Notes: a model not told the origin generated them from the letters alone. Shown: positions 16,609 through 26,853, numbered from the stretch's first letter. The stretch: 64,000 nt of DNA from Cognatishimia activa (GCF_017798205.1 NZ_CP060010.1:682001-746000); one strand, 5' to 3'. Numbers and translations: made by a program.

Positions 16609-17993
16609 CGCCGCCCGTGCCAGAGGCTCATCTGCCGGCCCTCGCGGGCGAAGGTGCCCTGTTCGTGCGGTTTACGAACGCCCATAACGCGCAGCACCAA
16701 GAACAGCGAGATCAGACCAAAAATCGCGCCCCCGACGGCCTGACCAATCAGGATACCCGGCGCACCCCAAAGCGTGGCTCCGATGGTGACGCAAGGGATG
16801 GTGCCAAGGGTCTGACGCCCCCAGTTGATCATGGTCGAATAGAACGGATGGCCGAGGTTGTTGAAGGACGCGTTGCCCACAAAGATCAGCCCGTCAAAAA
16901 CATACATCAACGCAAGCGGACCGCAGAAAAGGAACAAGAGCGTGACGGCCATGCCTTCGGCGTTAAACAGCCCTGCCAGAGGCGCACGCAACAGGAACAA
17001 CAAGAGCGCAGCCCCAACGACCCAAAGCGCCGTAAAGATCATTGCATCCCGGAACGCGCCACGCACGCGGTCGTGCTGCCCTGCCCCATAGTTCTGGCCA
17101 ATGATCGGGCCGACTGCGCCCGAAAGCGCAAAGATCGCGCCAAAGGCCACGGGGACCAGACGGCCGACGATTGCCATGCCCGCAACCGCTTCTTCGCCGA
17201 ATTCCGACATGGAGCGGGTGACGAAGGCCTGCCCAATGGGGGTCGCGAATTGCGTCAGGATCGCGGGGCCGGCAATTGCCGCGATGTCAGGCAGATCGAC
17301 GCGCATCTCGGCGCTCGTGGGTTTGTCAAAGCCGCCATAGTGTTTGAACACCGGATACATAGAACAAAACCCGATGGTGAACCGCGCGGCGACCGAGGCG
17401 AGCGCTGCACCGGTTAGATCAAGCCCCAGGCCAAAGATCAGGATCGGATCAAGCACACCATTCACAACGCCGCCCAAAAGCGTCGCCATCATCGCGCGGC
17501 GGGCGTCTCCATGCGCCCTCAGGATCGCGCCGCCGACCATGCCGAGCATAAGTATTGGCAGGCTGGGCACGATGATCTGCATATAGTGAACGGACAGCTC
17601 TAACGTCGGACCAGAGGCTCCCATCAAGGTCGCTAGGCTTTCTAGATTGAACCAAACGATGGCCGAGAAAATCGACGCAATAACAAAGCCATAGATGGTA
17701 GAAGTCGCCGCCCGACGGCGCGCTTTATGCTGATCGCCCTCGCCCAAAGCCCGCGCCACCAAAGCCCCGGCCGAGATCGCCATGCCGATGCTGAAGGCCG
17801 TGGTGAAAAACAGGATCGCGCCAGCGTAACCGACCGCAGCGGCGAGTTCATCTCGCCCGAGCATCGAGATGAAGATCATGTCCACAAGATCGACTAAAAA
17901 GATCGCGACCAGGCCGATGGAGGCCGTCAGGGACATCACCGTGACATGTTTGAACAGATTGCCCGTCAGGAATTTTGCAGATGCGTCTGCCAT
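16605..17993 (-). CDS. MATE family efflux transporter
   Basis: The 462-aa protein has about twelve membrane segments arranged as two homologous halves, as in MatE/NorM/DinF-type exporters that use Na+ or H+ gradients to expel drugs and cationic metabolites. Conserved stretches include GRDELAAAVGYAGAILFF near TM2 and GAVGPIIGQNYGAGQHDR in the second half. The start at 17993 has GAGGTGAG upstream. It is downstream of gltX on the same strand, but a hairpin and a repeat separate them. The substrate cannot be told. Confidence 0.88.
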   Translation of the reverse strand: MADASAKFLTGNLFKHVTVMSLTASIGLVAIFLVDLVDMIFISMLGRDELAAAVGYAGAILFFTTAFSIGMAISAGALVARALGEGDQHKARRRAATSTIYGFVIASIFSAIVWFNLESLATLMGASGPTLELSVHYMQIIVPSLPILMLGMVGGAILRAHGDARRAMMATLLGGVVNGVLDPILIFGLGLDLTGAALASVAARFTIGFCSMYPVFKHYGGFDKPTSAEMRVDLPDIAAIAGPAILTQFATPIGQAFVTRSMSEFGEEAVAGMAIVGRLVPVAFGAIFALSGAVGPIIGQNYGAGQHDRVRGAFRDAMIFTALWVVGAALLLFLLRAPLAGLFNAEGMAVTLLFLFCGPLALMYVFDGLIFVGNASFNNLGHPFYSTMINWGRQTLGTIPCVTIGATLWGAPGILIGQAVGGAIFGLISLFLVLRVMGVRKPHEQGTFAREGRQMSLWHGRR

Positions 17994-18090
17994 GATCTCA
18001 CCTCTCACTCACGCGGTAAGGAAATCACGCACAGCTTTGATTGCCAATCTGCAAAAATGCACAGAGGGACCGCAGGTCGCGCCCCCTCTG

Positions 18091-18142
18091 TTTCATCTTG
18101 CGAAAAATACTCGCGCCGCAGGCACGGATTTTTGAAAAATCC
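18091..18142. repeat. Intergenic repeat (TTTCATCTTGC-AAATACTC type) with hairpin
   Basis: The core TTTCATCTTGCGAAAAATACTC (18091-18112, here split as 11+11 bases) matches copies at 35572, 51097 and 60671. It is followed by ACGGATTTTT-G-AAAAATCCGT, a hairpin that ends directly at the gltX stop and may terminate gltX. It lies between two minus-strand genes, unlike the copies at convergent junctions. Confidence 0.65.
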
Positions 18143-18143
18143 G

Positions 18144-19469
18144 TTACCCCTTTGCCTTGATCACCTTAAGCAGAGGCAGAACGGCGGACATATCCGGCCC
18201 ATGGCTCTGGCCCGTCAGCGCCTTGCGCAGTGGCATGAACAACCCACGACCCTTGCGGCCTGTCGCTTCTTTGACGGCCTTGGTCCAAACGCCCCAGGTG
18301 TCTCCGTCAAACGGACCTTCGGGCAGCAGGGCCAGCGCCTCGGCGACGAAATCTTTGTCTTCATCGTCAATCACTGGATCGGCACCATTGGCAAAAAGGT
18401 CGGCCCAAGCGCCGATGTCTTTGCGGGTGGTGATGTTTTCGCGGATCACGGCCCAGAAGGCCTCGGCTTCGGCAGCGTCCACACCTGCAGATGCGACGTC
18501 ATCAGAGACAGCAGCCAAAGGCTGCGCGCCCAGATGACGGGCGGTCAGCGGGTAGAGGTCTTCGACGTCAAACTTGGTCGGTGCAGAGCCGAATTGATCA
18601 ATATCAAAGCCCTCTGCGATCTCATCCAAGGACGCGCGCAGCTCAACCGGTTGGCTCGATCCCAGACGCGCCATCAGGCTAAGCAGAGCCTCTGGCTCCA
18701 CCCCACCCTCGCGCAGGTCGCGCAGGCTGAGGGTGCCCAGACGTTTGGACAGGCTCTCGCCTTGCGGGCCGGTCAAAAGCGAATGGTGCGCGAAGGTCGG
18801 CACCGTGCCGCCCAGCGCTTCGATCATCTGGATCTGGGTCGCCGTGTTGGTCACGTGGTCCGAACCGCGCACCACATGGGTCACGTCCATCTCGGTGTCA
18901 TCCACCACAGAAGCCAGCGTATAGAGATACTGCCCATCGCCACGGATCAGCACCGGATCGGACACAGAGGTCGAGTCAATCGAGATCTCTCCCAGGACGC
19001 CATCGACCCAGTTGATGCGCTCCTGATCCAGCTTAAAGCGCCAGTGGCCTTTGCCACGTTCCGCCCGCAGCGCGGCTTTCTCATCCTCAGACAGCGCCAG
19101 CGCGCCGCGATCGTAGACCGGCGGCTTGCCCATATTGAGCTGCTTCTTACGTTTCAGATCAAGCTCAGTCGGGGTTTCAAAACACTCATAAAACCGGCCC
19201 ATCTCGCGCAATTTATCGGCGGCCGCATCATAGCGATCGAGCCGTGCGGATTGATGTTCGATCTTGTCCCAGGTCAGGCCCAGCCACTCCAGATCCTGCT
19301 GGATCGCATCCACATATTCCTGCTTGGAACGTTCAGGATCCGTGTCATCGATCCGCAGAATGAACGTGCCGCCCGCCTTGCGCGCGATCAGATAGTTCAT
19401 GAGCGCGGTCCGCAGGTTGCCGACGTGGATATAGCCCGTAGGGGATGGGGCGAAACGGGTGGTGGTCAT
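18144..19469 (-). CDS. gltX: Glutamyl-tRNA synthetase
   Basis: GltX charges tRNA with glutamate. The 441-aa product has class I motifs: RFAPSPTGYIHVGNLRTAL, where HVGN replaces HIGH, and SLSKRLG in place of KMSKS. The length and LSKR form are those of the shorter alphaproteobacterial GluRS. Many such genomes carry two copies with different tRNA preferences, and glutamine tRNA is often made via GatCAB. The start at 19469 fits the family N-terminus; upstream codons do not. Confidence 0.93.
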   Translation of the reverse strand: MTTTRFAPSPTGYIHVGNLRTALMNYLIARKAGGTFILRIDDTDPERSKQEYVDAIQQDLEWLGLTWDKIEHQSARLDRYDAAADKLREMGRFYECFETPTELDLKRKKQLNMGKPPVYDRGALALSEDEKAALRAERGKGHWRFKLDQERINWVDGVLGEISIDSTSVSDPVLIRGDGQYLYTLASVVDDTEMDVTHVVRGSDHVTNTATQIQMIEALGGTVPTFAHHSLLTGPQGESLSKRLGTLSLRDLREGGVEPEALLSLMARLGSSQPVELRASLDEIAEGFDIDQFGSAPTKFDVEDLYPLTARHLGAQPLAAVSDDVASAGVDAAEAEAFWAVIRENITTRKDIGAWADLFANGADPVIDDEDKDFVAEALALLPEGPFDGDTWGVWTKAVKEATGRKGRGLFMPLRKALTGQSHGPDMSAVLPLLKVIKAKG

Positions 19470-19533
19470 GAGAGTCTCCAGAGTACGGAGCGCTCTTGTC
19501 ACAAGGGGCGGGGTTTGTCCAGAATTTGGGTTG

Positions 19534-19962
19534 TTACCCCGCCTCAACCTTCCAAATCTTATCCAAATTCCTCAAGCCCGCCGCGACCAACTCCCGCAGA
19601 ACGTCCAGATCAATATCCGCGAGCTTGTTCGCATAGAGGCAGCTTTTGCCCAGCTTGTGCTTGCCCAACCGCCCCATGATCTCAGCATAATCCTGATAGC
19701 CCGGCATGATGTAGATCGACAGGTTCGCCTTGCGCGGGCTGAAGCCGGTGGCCAGAAAATCCCCTTCGCGCCCCGTTTTGTAGCGATAGTGATAGCGGCC
19801 ATAGCCCACGATACTGCCGCCCCACATGACCGGCTGAAATCCCGAGACTTCGGCGAAGAGGTCGAGCAGAACCAGCCCATCGGCGCGGCGGGTGGGGTGC
19901 TCGATGGCCTCGACAAAGGCGCGGGGGTCGGCGGCAGTGGCGGTGGTTTTGTTTTGCGACAT
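19534..19962 (-). CDS. DUF1801 domain protein
   Basis: The 142-aa product matches DUF1801, a small fold of unknown function. It shows VMWGGSIVGYGRYHYRYKTG and GFSPRKANLSIYIMPGY, which are typical of the family, and a C-terminal LGKHKLGKSCLY segment. AAGGAG precedes the ATG. It lies upstream of gltX on the same strand with a 64-base gap, which may or may not be co-transcribed. No role can be assigned. Confidence 0.85.
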   Translation of the reverse strand: MSQNKTTATAADPRAFVEAIEHPTRRADGLVLLDLFAEVSGFQPVMWGGSIVGYGRYHYRYKTGREGDFLATGFSPRKANLSIYIMPGYQDYAEIMGRLGKHKLGKSCLYANKLADIDLDVLRELVAAGLRNLDKIWKVEAG

Positions 19963-20093
19963 GACGGGCTCCTTGAGGCCAGTTTACGCGGTCCGGGCGT
20001 TTCTCCCAAATGGCAATGCGTCCTCTGCTTGACGCGACGCTTGTCTTGACCTCTCATCAGGGTCTCGCAAGCCTGCCTCAAAGGGGAGAGAGT

Positions 20094-20699
20094 ATGAGTT
20101 TGACCAGCACACAGAGGCTTTTCGCCGCTTTGATCGCGATTGCGGCGCTTGGGGCGCAGATCACGCAGACTGTTTTGGATCTTGGCGAAGGGATGGGCTT
20201 GCTTGAGTCCCTCTGGCGTCAGGCGCGGTATTTTACGGTTTTGATGGTGGTCGCGACGGGTGTGACGTTTGCGCTGATGGTGTTGCGACGCGCCCATGCA
20301 TCGGTTGGGTGGATGACGGCGGTGACGACATGGATTGTCATGGTGGGCATCGTTTACCATGCGCTTTTGGCAGCCGATCACAATCCGACTGGTATCAATG
20401 CGGTCATCAACGAGATCCAGCACACGGCGGTTCCGATTGCCACATTGGCCTTCTGGGTAGCTTTTGCACCGAAGGCAGGGCTGACGTTTATGCAGCCGCT
20501 GGTCTGGGTCAGTTGCCCTCTGGGGTATTCCATCTATGCGATGGTCCGAGGGCTGTTTGACGGGCGTTTCCCCTATTTCTTCCTGAACCCGGAAACCACA
20601 GGCTGGTTCGGAGTCTTCGCCTATATGGTCGGCCTGGGCGCGCTGTTTTATGTGGCGGGCGCGTTGCTCGTGTTGGGTGCGAAACGGGCGGCGCGCTAG
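20094..20699 (+). CDS. Pr6Pr family membrane protein
   Basis: The 201-aa protein has six hydrophobic segments, with the motif VGIVYHALLAADHNPTG and INEIQHTAVPI in the middle. This matches the Pr6Pr (FAR-17a/AIG1-like) family of six-helix membrane proteins, for which the histidines are conserved; function in bacteria is unknown. The ATG at 20094 has AAGGGGAG upstream. The stop overlaps the convergent nadE stop on a CTAG tetranucleotide. Confidence 0.75.
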   Translation: MSLTSTQRLFAALIAIAALGAQITQTVLDLGEGMGLLESLWRQARYFTVLMVVATGVTFALMVLRRAHASVGWMTAVTTWIVMVGIVYHALLAADHNPTGINAVINEIQHTAVPIATLAFWVAFAPKAGLTFMQPLVWVSCPLGYSIYAMVRGLFDGRFPYFFLNPETTGWFGVFAYMVGLGALFYVAGALLVLGAKRAAR

Positions 20700-22360
20700 G
20701 CGCCGCTGTCGTCCCTGAACCGGTTCACGATGGGGTAGCGGCGGTCCATCCAAAAAGCGCGGCGGCTGAGGCGCGCGCCGGGGGCGGATTGGAAGCGCTT
20801 GTATTCGCTGATGTACAAGAGATGCTCGACCCGCTTGACCGTTTCGCGCGTGTATCCGGCGGCGACGCAATCGGCGACCGAGGCCTCTTCATCCACCAGC
20901 ATATGCAGGATGCCGTCGAGGATATCGTAGGGCGGCAGGCTGTCTTCGTCCTTTTGATCAGGGCGCAGCTCGGCTGACGGCGGTTTCTCGATGATCGAGA
21001 CCGGAATGACTTCACCCGCAGGGCCATTCATCCAGTCGCGATGGTTGGCGTTGCGCCAGCGGCAGGTCTCAAACACCCGCGTTTTATACATGTCTTTGAT
21101 CGGGTTATAGCCGCCGTTCATATCGCCATAGATGGTGGCATAGCCGACCGCGACTTCGGATTTATTGCCGGTGGTCAGAAGCATCTCGCCGAATTTGTTG
21201 GACATGGCCATCAGCAAGAGGCCGCGTAGACGGGATTGGATGTTTTCCTCGGTGAGGCCTTCGTCCAGCCCTTCAAACAGGGGGGCCAGCGTGTTGGTCA
21301 CCGCCTGACGGCTTTCCGAGATCGGCACGTAGTCGTAGTGCACGCCGAGCCGTTTCGCGATGTCTTCGGCGTCATCGAGCGAGCCTTGCGAGGTATACTC
21401 CGATGGAAGCATCACGCAGCGCACGTTTTCCGCGCCCAGAGCATCCACGGCGATCGTCGCGACAATCGCGGAATCAATGCCGCCGGACAGACCCAGCAGA
21501 ACCTTTTTGAAACCGGTCTTGCCCATATAGTCGCGCAGGGCTTCGACACAGACGCGATAGTCCTGCTCTTCGCCCGCAGGGAGCACGGCCTTCTCGCCCT
21601 CTTCGCAGCGCCAGCCGTCCCCGTCGCGGACCAGATCCACATGGGCGGTGACCTCGTCAAAGACCGGCAGTTGCACGGCCAGATGCCCACCGGGATTGAG
21701 CACAAACGAGCCGCCGTCAAAGACCTGATCGTCCTGACCGCCGACCATATTCACATAGATCAGCGGCATGCCGGTTTCGATCACGCGGGCCACCATATGG
21801 CTCATGCGGCGGTCGAATTTATCGCGGTAATAGGGCGAGCCATTGGGCACGACGAGGAATTCCGCGCCGGATTCCTCAAGGGTTTCGGCCACATCCGGGA
21901 ACCAGGCGTCCTCGCAGATCGGGCTGCCGATGCGGGTGTTGCCAACGGCATAAGGGCCGCCCAGTGGGCCTGAATCAAACAGGCGCACTTCGTCAAAAAC
22001 GGTGTAATTCGGGAGGTGATGCTTAAGCTGCTTGCTGACGATCCGCCCGCCGTTCAGGATGAAATAGGCGTTATAGAGCTTGCCGTCCTCGGCAAACGGT
22101 CCACCGATCCCCATCGCGGGACCATCAGCGCACTCCGCCGCCAGAGCTTTGATCTGCTCAAGGCAGGCTGCCTGAAGCGCGGGTTTCATCACCAGATCCT
22201 GCGCGTTATAGCCAAGGATGAACATTTCGGGCAGCGCGATAAAGTCAGAGCCCGCCGATTTTCCCGCGTCCCACGCCGCTTTCGCCTTGGCCGCATTGCC
22301 TGCCAAATCGCCCATGGTTGGGTTCGCCTGAGCAATCGTTACGCGGAATCTGTCGGCCAT
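20696..22360 (-). CDS. nadE: Glutamine-dependent NAD+ synthetase
   Basis: This enzyme makes NAD+ from nicotinate adenine dinucleotide, ATP and glutamine. The 554-aa product has an N-terminal nitrilase-type glutaminase domain (start FRVTIAQANPTMGDL; catalytic Cys in PICEDAWFPD) and a C-terminal synthetase domain with the ATP pyrophosphatase loop LLGLSGGIDSA. The KSEVAVGYATIYGDMNGGYNP segment binds the NAD moiety. GAGG precedes the ATG. Its stop is shared with the gene on the other strand. Confidence 0.95.
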   Translation of the reverse strand: MADRFRVTIAQANPTMGDLAGNAAKAKAAWDAGKSAGSDFIALPEMFILGYNAQDLVMKPALQAACLEQIKALAAECADGPAMGIGGPFAEDGKLYNAYFILNGGRIVSKQLKHHLPNYTVFDEVRLFDSGPLGGPYAVGNTRIGSPICEDAWFPDVAETLEESGAEFLVVPNGSPYYRDKFDRRMSHMVARVIETGMPLIYVNMVGGQDDQVFDGGSFVLNPGGHLAVQLPVFDEVTAHVDLVRDGDGWRCEEGEKAVLPAGEEQDYRVCVEALRDYMGKTGFKKVLLGLSGGIDSAIVATIAVDALGAENVRCVMLPSEYTSQGSLDDAEDIAKRLGVHYDYVPISESRQAVTNTLAPLFEGLDEGLTEENIQSRLRGLLLMAMSNKFGEMLLTTGNKSEVAVGYATIYGDMNGGYNPIKDMYKTRVFETCRWRNANHRDWMNGPAGEVIPVSIIEKPPSAELRPDQKDEDSLPPYDILDGILHMLVDEEASVADCVAAGYTRETVKRVEHLLYISEYKRFQSAPGARLSRRAFWMDRRYPIVNRFRDDSGA

Positions 22361-22536
22361 ATCGGTGCCTCACTCATCAGTCAGATGTGATTGATTTACC
22401 AGATACATGCGCGAGGAAAAGCTCAAAGCCGCAAAACCCGTTGTCAGAGCGCATTTCCTGCACTAATTTCGCGAAAAGGCGTGGGGGACGCGCCGCTTGT
22501 GCCCGGCAGGGCGAATTCCCAAGCAGGGGCAAATAG

Positions 22537-23937
22537 ATGACCAGCAGAACAGCAATCTCGATTGCATCGGTTCTTTTCATGTTGAGCACGGCCGGTTCGG
22601 TCATGGCGCAATCCAGCGACGTATTGACCAAACAATACGACGATGGCGGCATCTATGAGGGCACCTTCAAGGATGGCTTGCAACACGGCAAGGGCACCTA
22701 TCGTCTGCCGAATGGCTATGAATATTCCGGCGACTGGATTGATGGCGAAATTCGCGGCATCGGTCAGGCGCGGTTCCCGAATGGCTCGGTCTATCAAGGC
22801 GAGTTTTCAAAGGGCAAACCCGAAGGCACAGGGAAAATCACCTTCGCCGATGGCGGTACCTATGAGGGCCAATGGGCGGACGGCAAAATCACCGGTCAAG
22901 GCGTTGCGATCTATGCCAATGGCGTGGTCTATGAAGGCGGCTTTGTGAATGCGCTGCACCACGGTCAGGGCATGATGAAAAGCCCCGGTGGCTATGTCTA
23001 TGAGGGCTCTTGGGTCAATGGCGTCAAAGAGGGCGACGGTCAGATCACCTATCCTGATGGCGCGGTCTATGTGGGCGCGATCATTGCTGGGCAACGTCAG
23101 GGCCAAGGCACGCTGACGATGCCTGACGGTCTGATCTACGAGGGCCTCTGGAGCGCCGGTCAAATCGACGGCACCGGCAAGCTGACCCAACCCAATGGCG
23201 ACGTTTATGAGGGCACGCTCGTGGGCGGGCAACGTCAGGGCGTGGGCCGTGTGTTCTATGCCAATGGAGACGTTTACGAAGGCGATTTCGCGGGCGACCG
23301 CCGCCACGGCCAAGGCGTCTTTATCGGTGCAGATGGCTATAAATACGACGGCGCCTGGATCGAAGGCCGCATCGAGGGGGCAGGCACTGTGACCTACCCT
23401 GACGGCTCGGTCTACGTTGGAGACTTCATGGCGGATCTCGCAGATGGTCAGGGCATGATTACCTACCCTGATGGGTCCGTTTACGAGGGCGGCTGGTCGC
23501 AGGGCATCATTCAGGGTGCAGGCAAAGCGACCTATGCGAACGGGCTGACCTATGAGGGCGACTTTGTGAACGCCAAGAACCACGGCAAGGGCGTGATGAC
23601 CTATGCCGATGGCTATCGCTATGAGGGCGATTGGGAAAACGGTCAGCGCCACGGCCAAGGTACGGCGACCTATCCTGACGGCACAGTCTATGCGGGCACC
23701 TTCTTTAACGGTCAGCGTGACGGGCAAGGCACGATCACCATGCCCGATGGCTTCACCTATACCGGATCATGGAAAGCCGGCGAGATCGAAGGTCAGGGTG
23801 TTGCGACCTATTCAAACGGCGATGTCTATGAAGGCACCTTCCGCGCGGGCAAACGTCAGGGTGCGGGGCTGATGAAATATGCCTCGGGCCAAGAGGCCTC
23901 CGGTGAATGGGACAATGGCGCGCTGAAACAGAACTAA
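22537..23937 (+). CDS. Secreted MORN-repeat protein
   Basis: The 466-aa protein has a signal peptide (cleavage near VMAQ, ~residue 25) and then about 18 full and one partial MORN repeats, each 23 residues with the pattern (P/A)(D/N)G..YEG.(W/F)..G...G.G. Almost nothing else is present, so the mature chain should form one long beta-sheet strip. MORN arrays in bacteria have been linked to envelope or lipid contacts, but there is no fused enzyme here. AGGGG precedes the ATG. The DNA repeats every 69 bases. It converges on an SDR gene with a 3-base gap. Confidence 0.85.
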   Translation: MTSRTAISIASVLFMLSTAGSVMAQSSDVLTKQYDDGGIYEGTFKDGLQHGKGTYRLPNGYEYSGDWIDGEIRGIGQARFPNGSVYQGEFSKGKPEGTGKITFADGGTYEGQWADGKITGQGVAIYANGVVYEGGFVNALHHGQGMMKSPGGYVYEGSWVNGVKEGDGQITYPDGAVYVGAIIAGQRQGQGTLTMPDGLIYEGLWSAGQIDGTGKLTQPNGDVYEGTLVGGQRQGVGRVFYANGDVYEGDFAGDRRHGQGVFIGADGYKYDGAWIEGRIEGAGTVTYPDGSVYVGDFMADLADGQGMITYPDGSVYEGGWSQGIIQGAGKATYANGLTYEGDFVNAKNHGKGVMTYADGYRYEGDWENGQRHGQGTATYPDGTVYAGTFFNGQRDGQGTITMPDGFTYTGSWKAGEIEGQGVATYSNGDVYEGTFRAGKRQGAGLMKYASGQEASGEWDNGALKQN

Positions 23938-23940
23938 GCG

Positions 23941-24603
23941 CTACCAGGGGATCTCTTCGCCCTTCCAATCATAAAACGATCCGCTGTGCTCGGGGCCAAA
24001 AGTGTCGAGCACATTCAACAGATGTTGCGCAGACTCATCGGGTGCCAGCTTGTTTGGTGCCGCGAAATTCTCGGTAAATGGTGTGGATACAGTCCCTGGA
24101 TGCAAGGCCACACAGAGCGCCTCTTTGTGGGTCCGCGCCAGCTCAATCGATCCCGTTTTCAGCACCTGATTGAGCGCCGCCTTTGAGGCACGGTAGGAAT
24201 ACCATCCGCCCAAACGATTGTCGCCAATCGACCCCACGCGTGCGGACAAGACGGCGAAAACCGAGCGCCCCTTGCGCGGCAACCACCGCTTGGCGTGTTT
24301 CATAACCAGCGCTGGCCCAATCGTATTCACCGCAAATTGCGCCGCCATTTCTTCGGCACTCAGCTCAGCGAGGCTCTTCTCCGGCCGATCACGTGTCGAG
24401 GTCAGCGCCCCTGTCACGACCAACACCAGATCAAACGGCCCCCCAACGCGCGCCAGCAAAGCCTCTGCCGCCGGAGGGTCCGAGAAATCGAGCCCTTCGG
24501 TTTGACGCGACAGCGCTACGACGTCCACACCTCTCGCCGCCAACGCGTCAGCAAAGGCCGTGCCAATGCCACCCGAAGCCCCTATAATCAATGCGCGTTC
24601 CAT
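23941..24603 (-). CDS. SDR family oxidoreductase, C-factor-like
   Basis: The 220-aa short-chain dehydrogenase has the nucleotide-binding motif IIGASGGIG near the N-terminus, VNTIGP in place of NNAG-type motif, S in LSARVGS, and the catalytic YRASKAAL (YxxxK). The gap after the Rossmann strand and the ending GEEIPW match the CsgA/C-factor-like subgroup. The substrate is unknown. The start is taken at 24603, directly before MERALIIG; the frame is open ten codons further without homology. Confidence 0.85.
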   Translation of the reverse strand: MERALIIGASGGIGTAFADALAARGVDVVALSRQTEGLDFSDPPAAEALLARVGGPFDLVLVVTGALTSTRDRPEKSLAELSAEEMAAQFAVNTIGPALVMKHAKRWLPRKGRSVFAVLSARVGSIGDNRLGGWYSYRASKAALNQVLKTGSIELARTHKEALCVALHPGTVSTPFTENFAAPNKLAPDESAQHLLNVLDTFGPEHSGSFYDWKGEEIPW

Positions 24604-24643
24604 GTCCCTGATATAGCGCGCCCATTCAACCAAACCACCGCAA

Positions 24644-24669
24644 TTTCACTTTGCTAGAAATACTCAAAT
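24644..24669. repeat. Partial copy of the AAATACTC intergenic repeat
   Basis: TTCACTTTGCTAG followed by AAATACTCAAATC resembles the copy at 51097, sharing TTGCT-AAATACTCAAATC. It lies in the divergent region between the SDR gene and the leucine leader. Confidence 0.5.
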
Positions 24670-24701
24670 CCCGCGCACGCAACACATTCCAAACTTCTCC
24701 C

Positions 24702-24729
24702 TTTTCATTCCGAATTTCCCAGCTATAGT
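24702..24729 (+). promoter_or_regulatory. Candidate promoter of the leucine leader
   Basis: TTTTCA (24702-24707) and TATAGT (24724-24729) are spaced by 16 bases. Predicted initiation falls at about 24736-24737, the A of the leader ATG, so the leader peptide would be translated from a nearly leaderless transcript. Confidence 0.55.
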
Positions 24730-24736
24730 CCGGCAC

Positions 24737-24823
24737 ATGGCTATCAAGACCCATATCGCAACTGACGCGCGCCTTCCGGCGCCTTTTGCGCGTGGTCTAG
24801 ACCTACTCCTAACGCGCCTCTGA
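24737..24823 (+). CDS. Leucine-rich leader peptide (candidate leuL)
   Basis: A 28-codon frame starts at ATG 24737 and ends with residues GLDLLLTRL before TGA. Five of its six leucines fall in the last eight residues, and three use CTA, a codon rarely used in the neighbouring genes. This is the signature of a transcription-attenuation leader for leucine synthesis. Downstream are a cupin gene and leuA. The frame was too short for automatic detection. Function is inferred; I know of leuA attenuation as an established mechanism in proteobacteria. Confidence 0.75.
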   Translation: MAIKTHIATDARLPAPFARGLDLLLTRL

Positions 24824-24854
24824 GTGCGGCCGGTTCGGCGCACCCGCTCAGAGG
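24817..24854 (+). promoter_or_regulatory. Attenuator hairpin overlapping the leader stop
   Basis: CCTCTGAG (24817-24824) pairs perfectly with CTCAGAGG (24847-24854), with an inner GC-rich stem. It starts at the last leader codons, so a ribosome stalled on the leucine codons would change its folding. No long U tract follows, so the terminator form is not certain. A second weak hairpin, ATGCG/CGCAT with TT, lies just before the cupin ribosome-binding site. Confidence 0.55.
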
Positions 24855-24897
24855 ATATGCGACATGCGCCCAGATACCCGCATTTAGGAGACAACAG

Positions 24898-25266
24898 ATG
24901 ACTCACCCCGCCCCAGCAATAAACCTCGCCAAAAAACTGGCGATGTTTGACAGCCATTGGGACCCGCATGTCGTCGCCACCTACAATGGCAACGACGTCA
25001 TGGTGGTGAAATTCAAAGGCGAATTTCCCTTCCACAAACATGATGACACCGATGATTTCTTCCTCGTACTCGAAGGCGAAGTCACCATGGACTACGAGGA
25101 CCACGCCCCGGTTACCTTCGGGGCCGGAGAGATCGTGATCGTGCCCAAAGGCGTCGTCCACCGCCCCCGCGCCGCCGAGGAGGTCAAAGTGCTTTTGATC
25201 GAACCTACCGGCGAACCCAATACCGGCGACAGCGGCGTCACGCCCGCGCCCAAACCGCATATCTGA
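24898..25266 (+). CDS. Cupin domain protein
   Basis: The 122-aa product is a single cupin. Metal-ligand motifs are visible as GEFPFHKHDDTDDFFLVLEG (H, H, E) and the late His in PKGVVHRP. It resembles the mannose-6-phosphate isomerase-like small cupins, which have various or unknown functions. AGGAG precedes the ATG. It is 15 bases upstream of leuA and downstream of the leucine leader, so it should be co-transcribed with leuA. A link to leucine metabolism is inferred from context only. Confidence 0.82.
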   Translation: MTHPAPAINLAKKLAMFDSHWDPHVVATYNGNDVMVVKFKGEFPFHKHDDTDDFFLVLEGEVTMDYEDHAPVTFGAGEIVIVPKGVVHRPRAAEEVKVLLIEPTGEPNTGDSGVTPAPKPHI

Positions 25267-25281
25267 TCAGGAAAATTCAAC

Positions 25282-26853
<1,572 letters not shown>

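Noticed and set aside
17946-19679. A 577-codon plus-strand frame antisense to MATE and gltX
   Set aside because: It mirrors conserved gltX sequence on the other strand, has no domain or ribosome-binding site, and reflects GC-rich antisense frames.
22600-23900. Regular 69-base repetition that could suggest a CRISPR or satellite array
   Set aside because: The period is coding: each unit is one 23-residue MORN repeat in a single open frame, with no conserved direct repeats and spacers.
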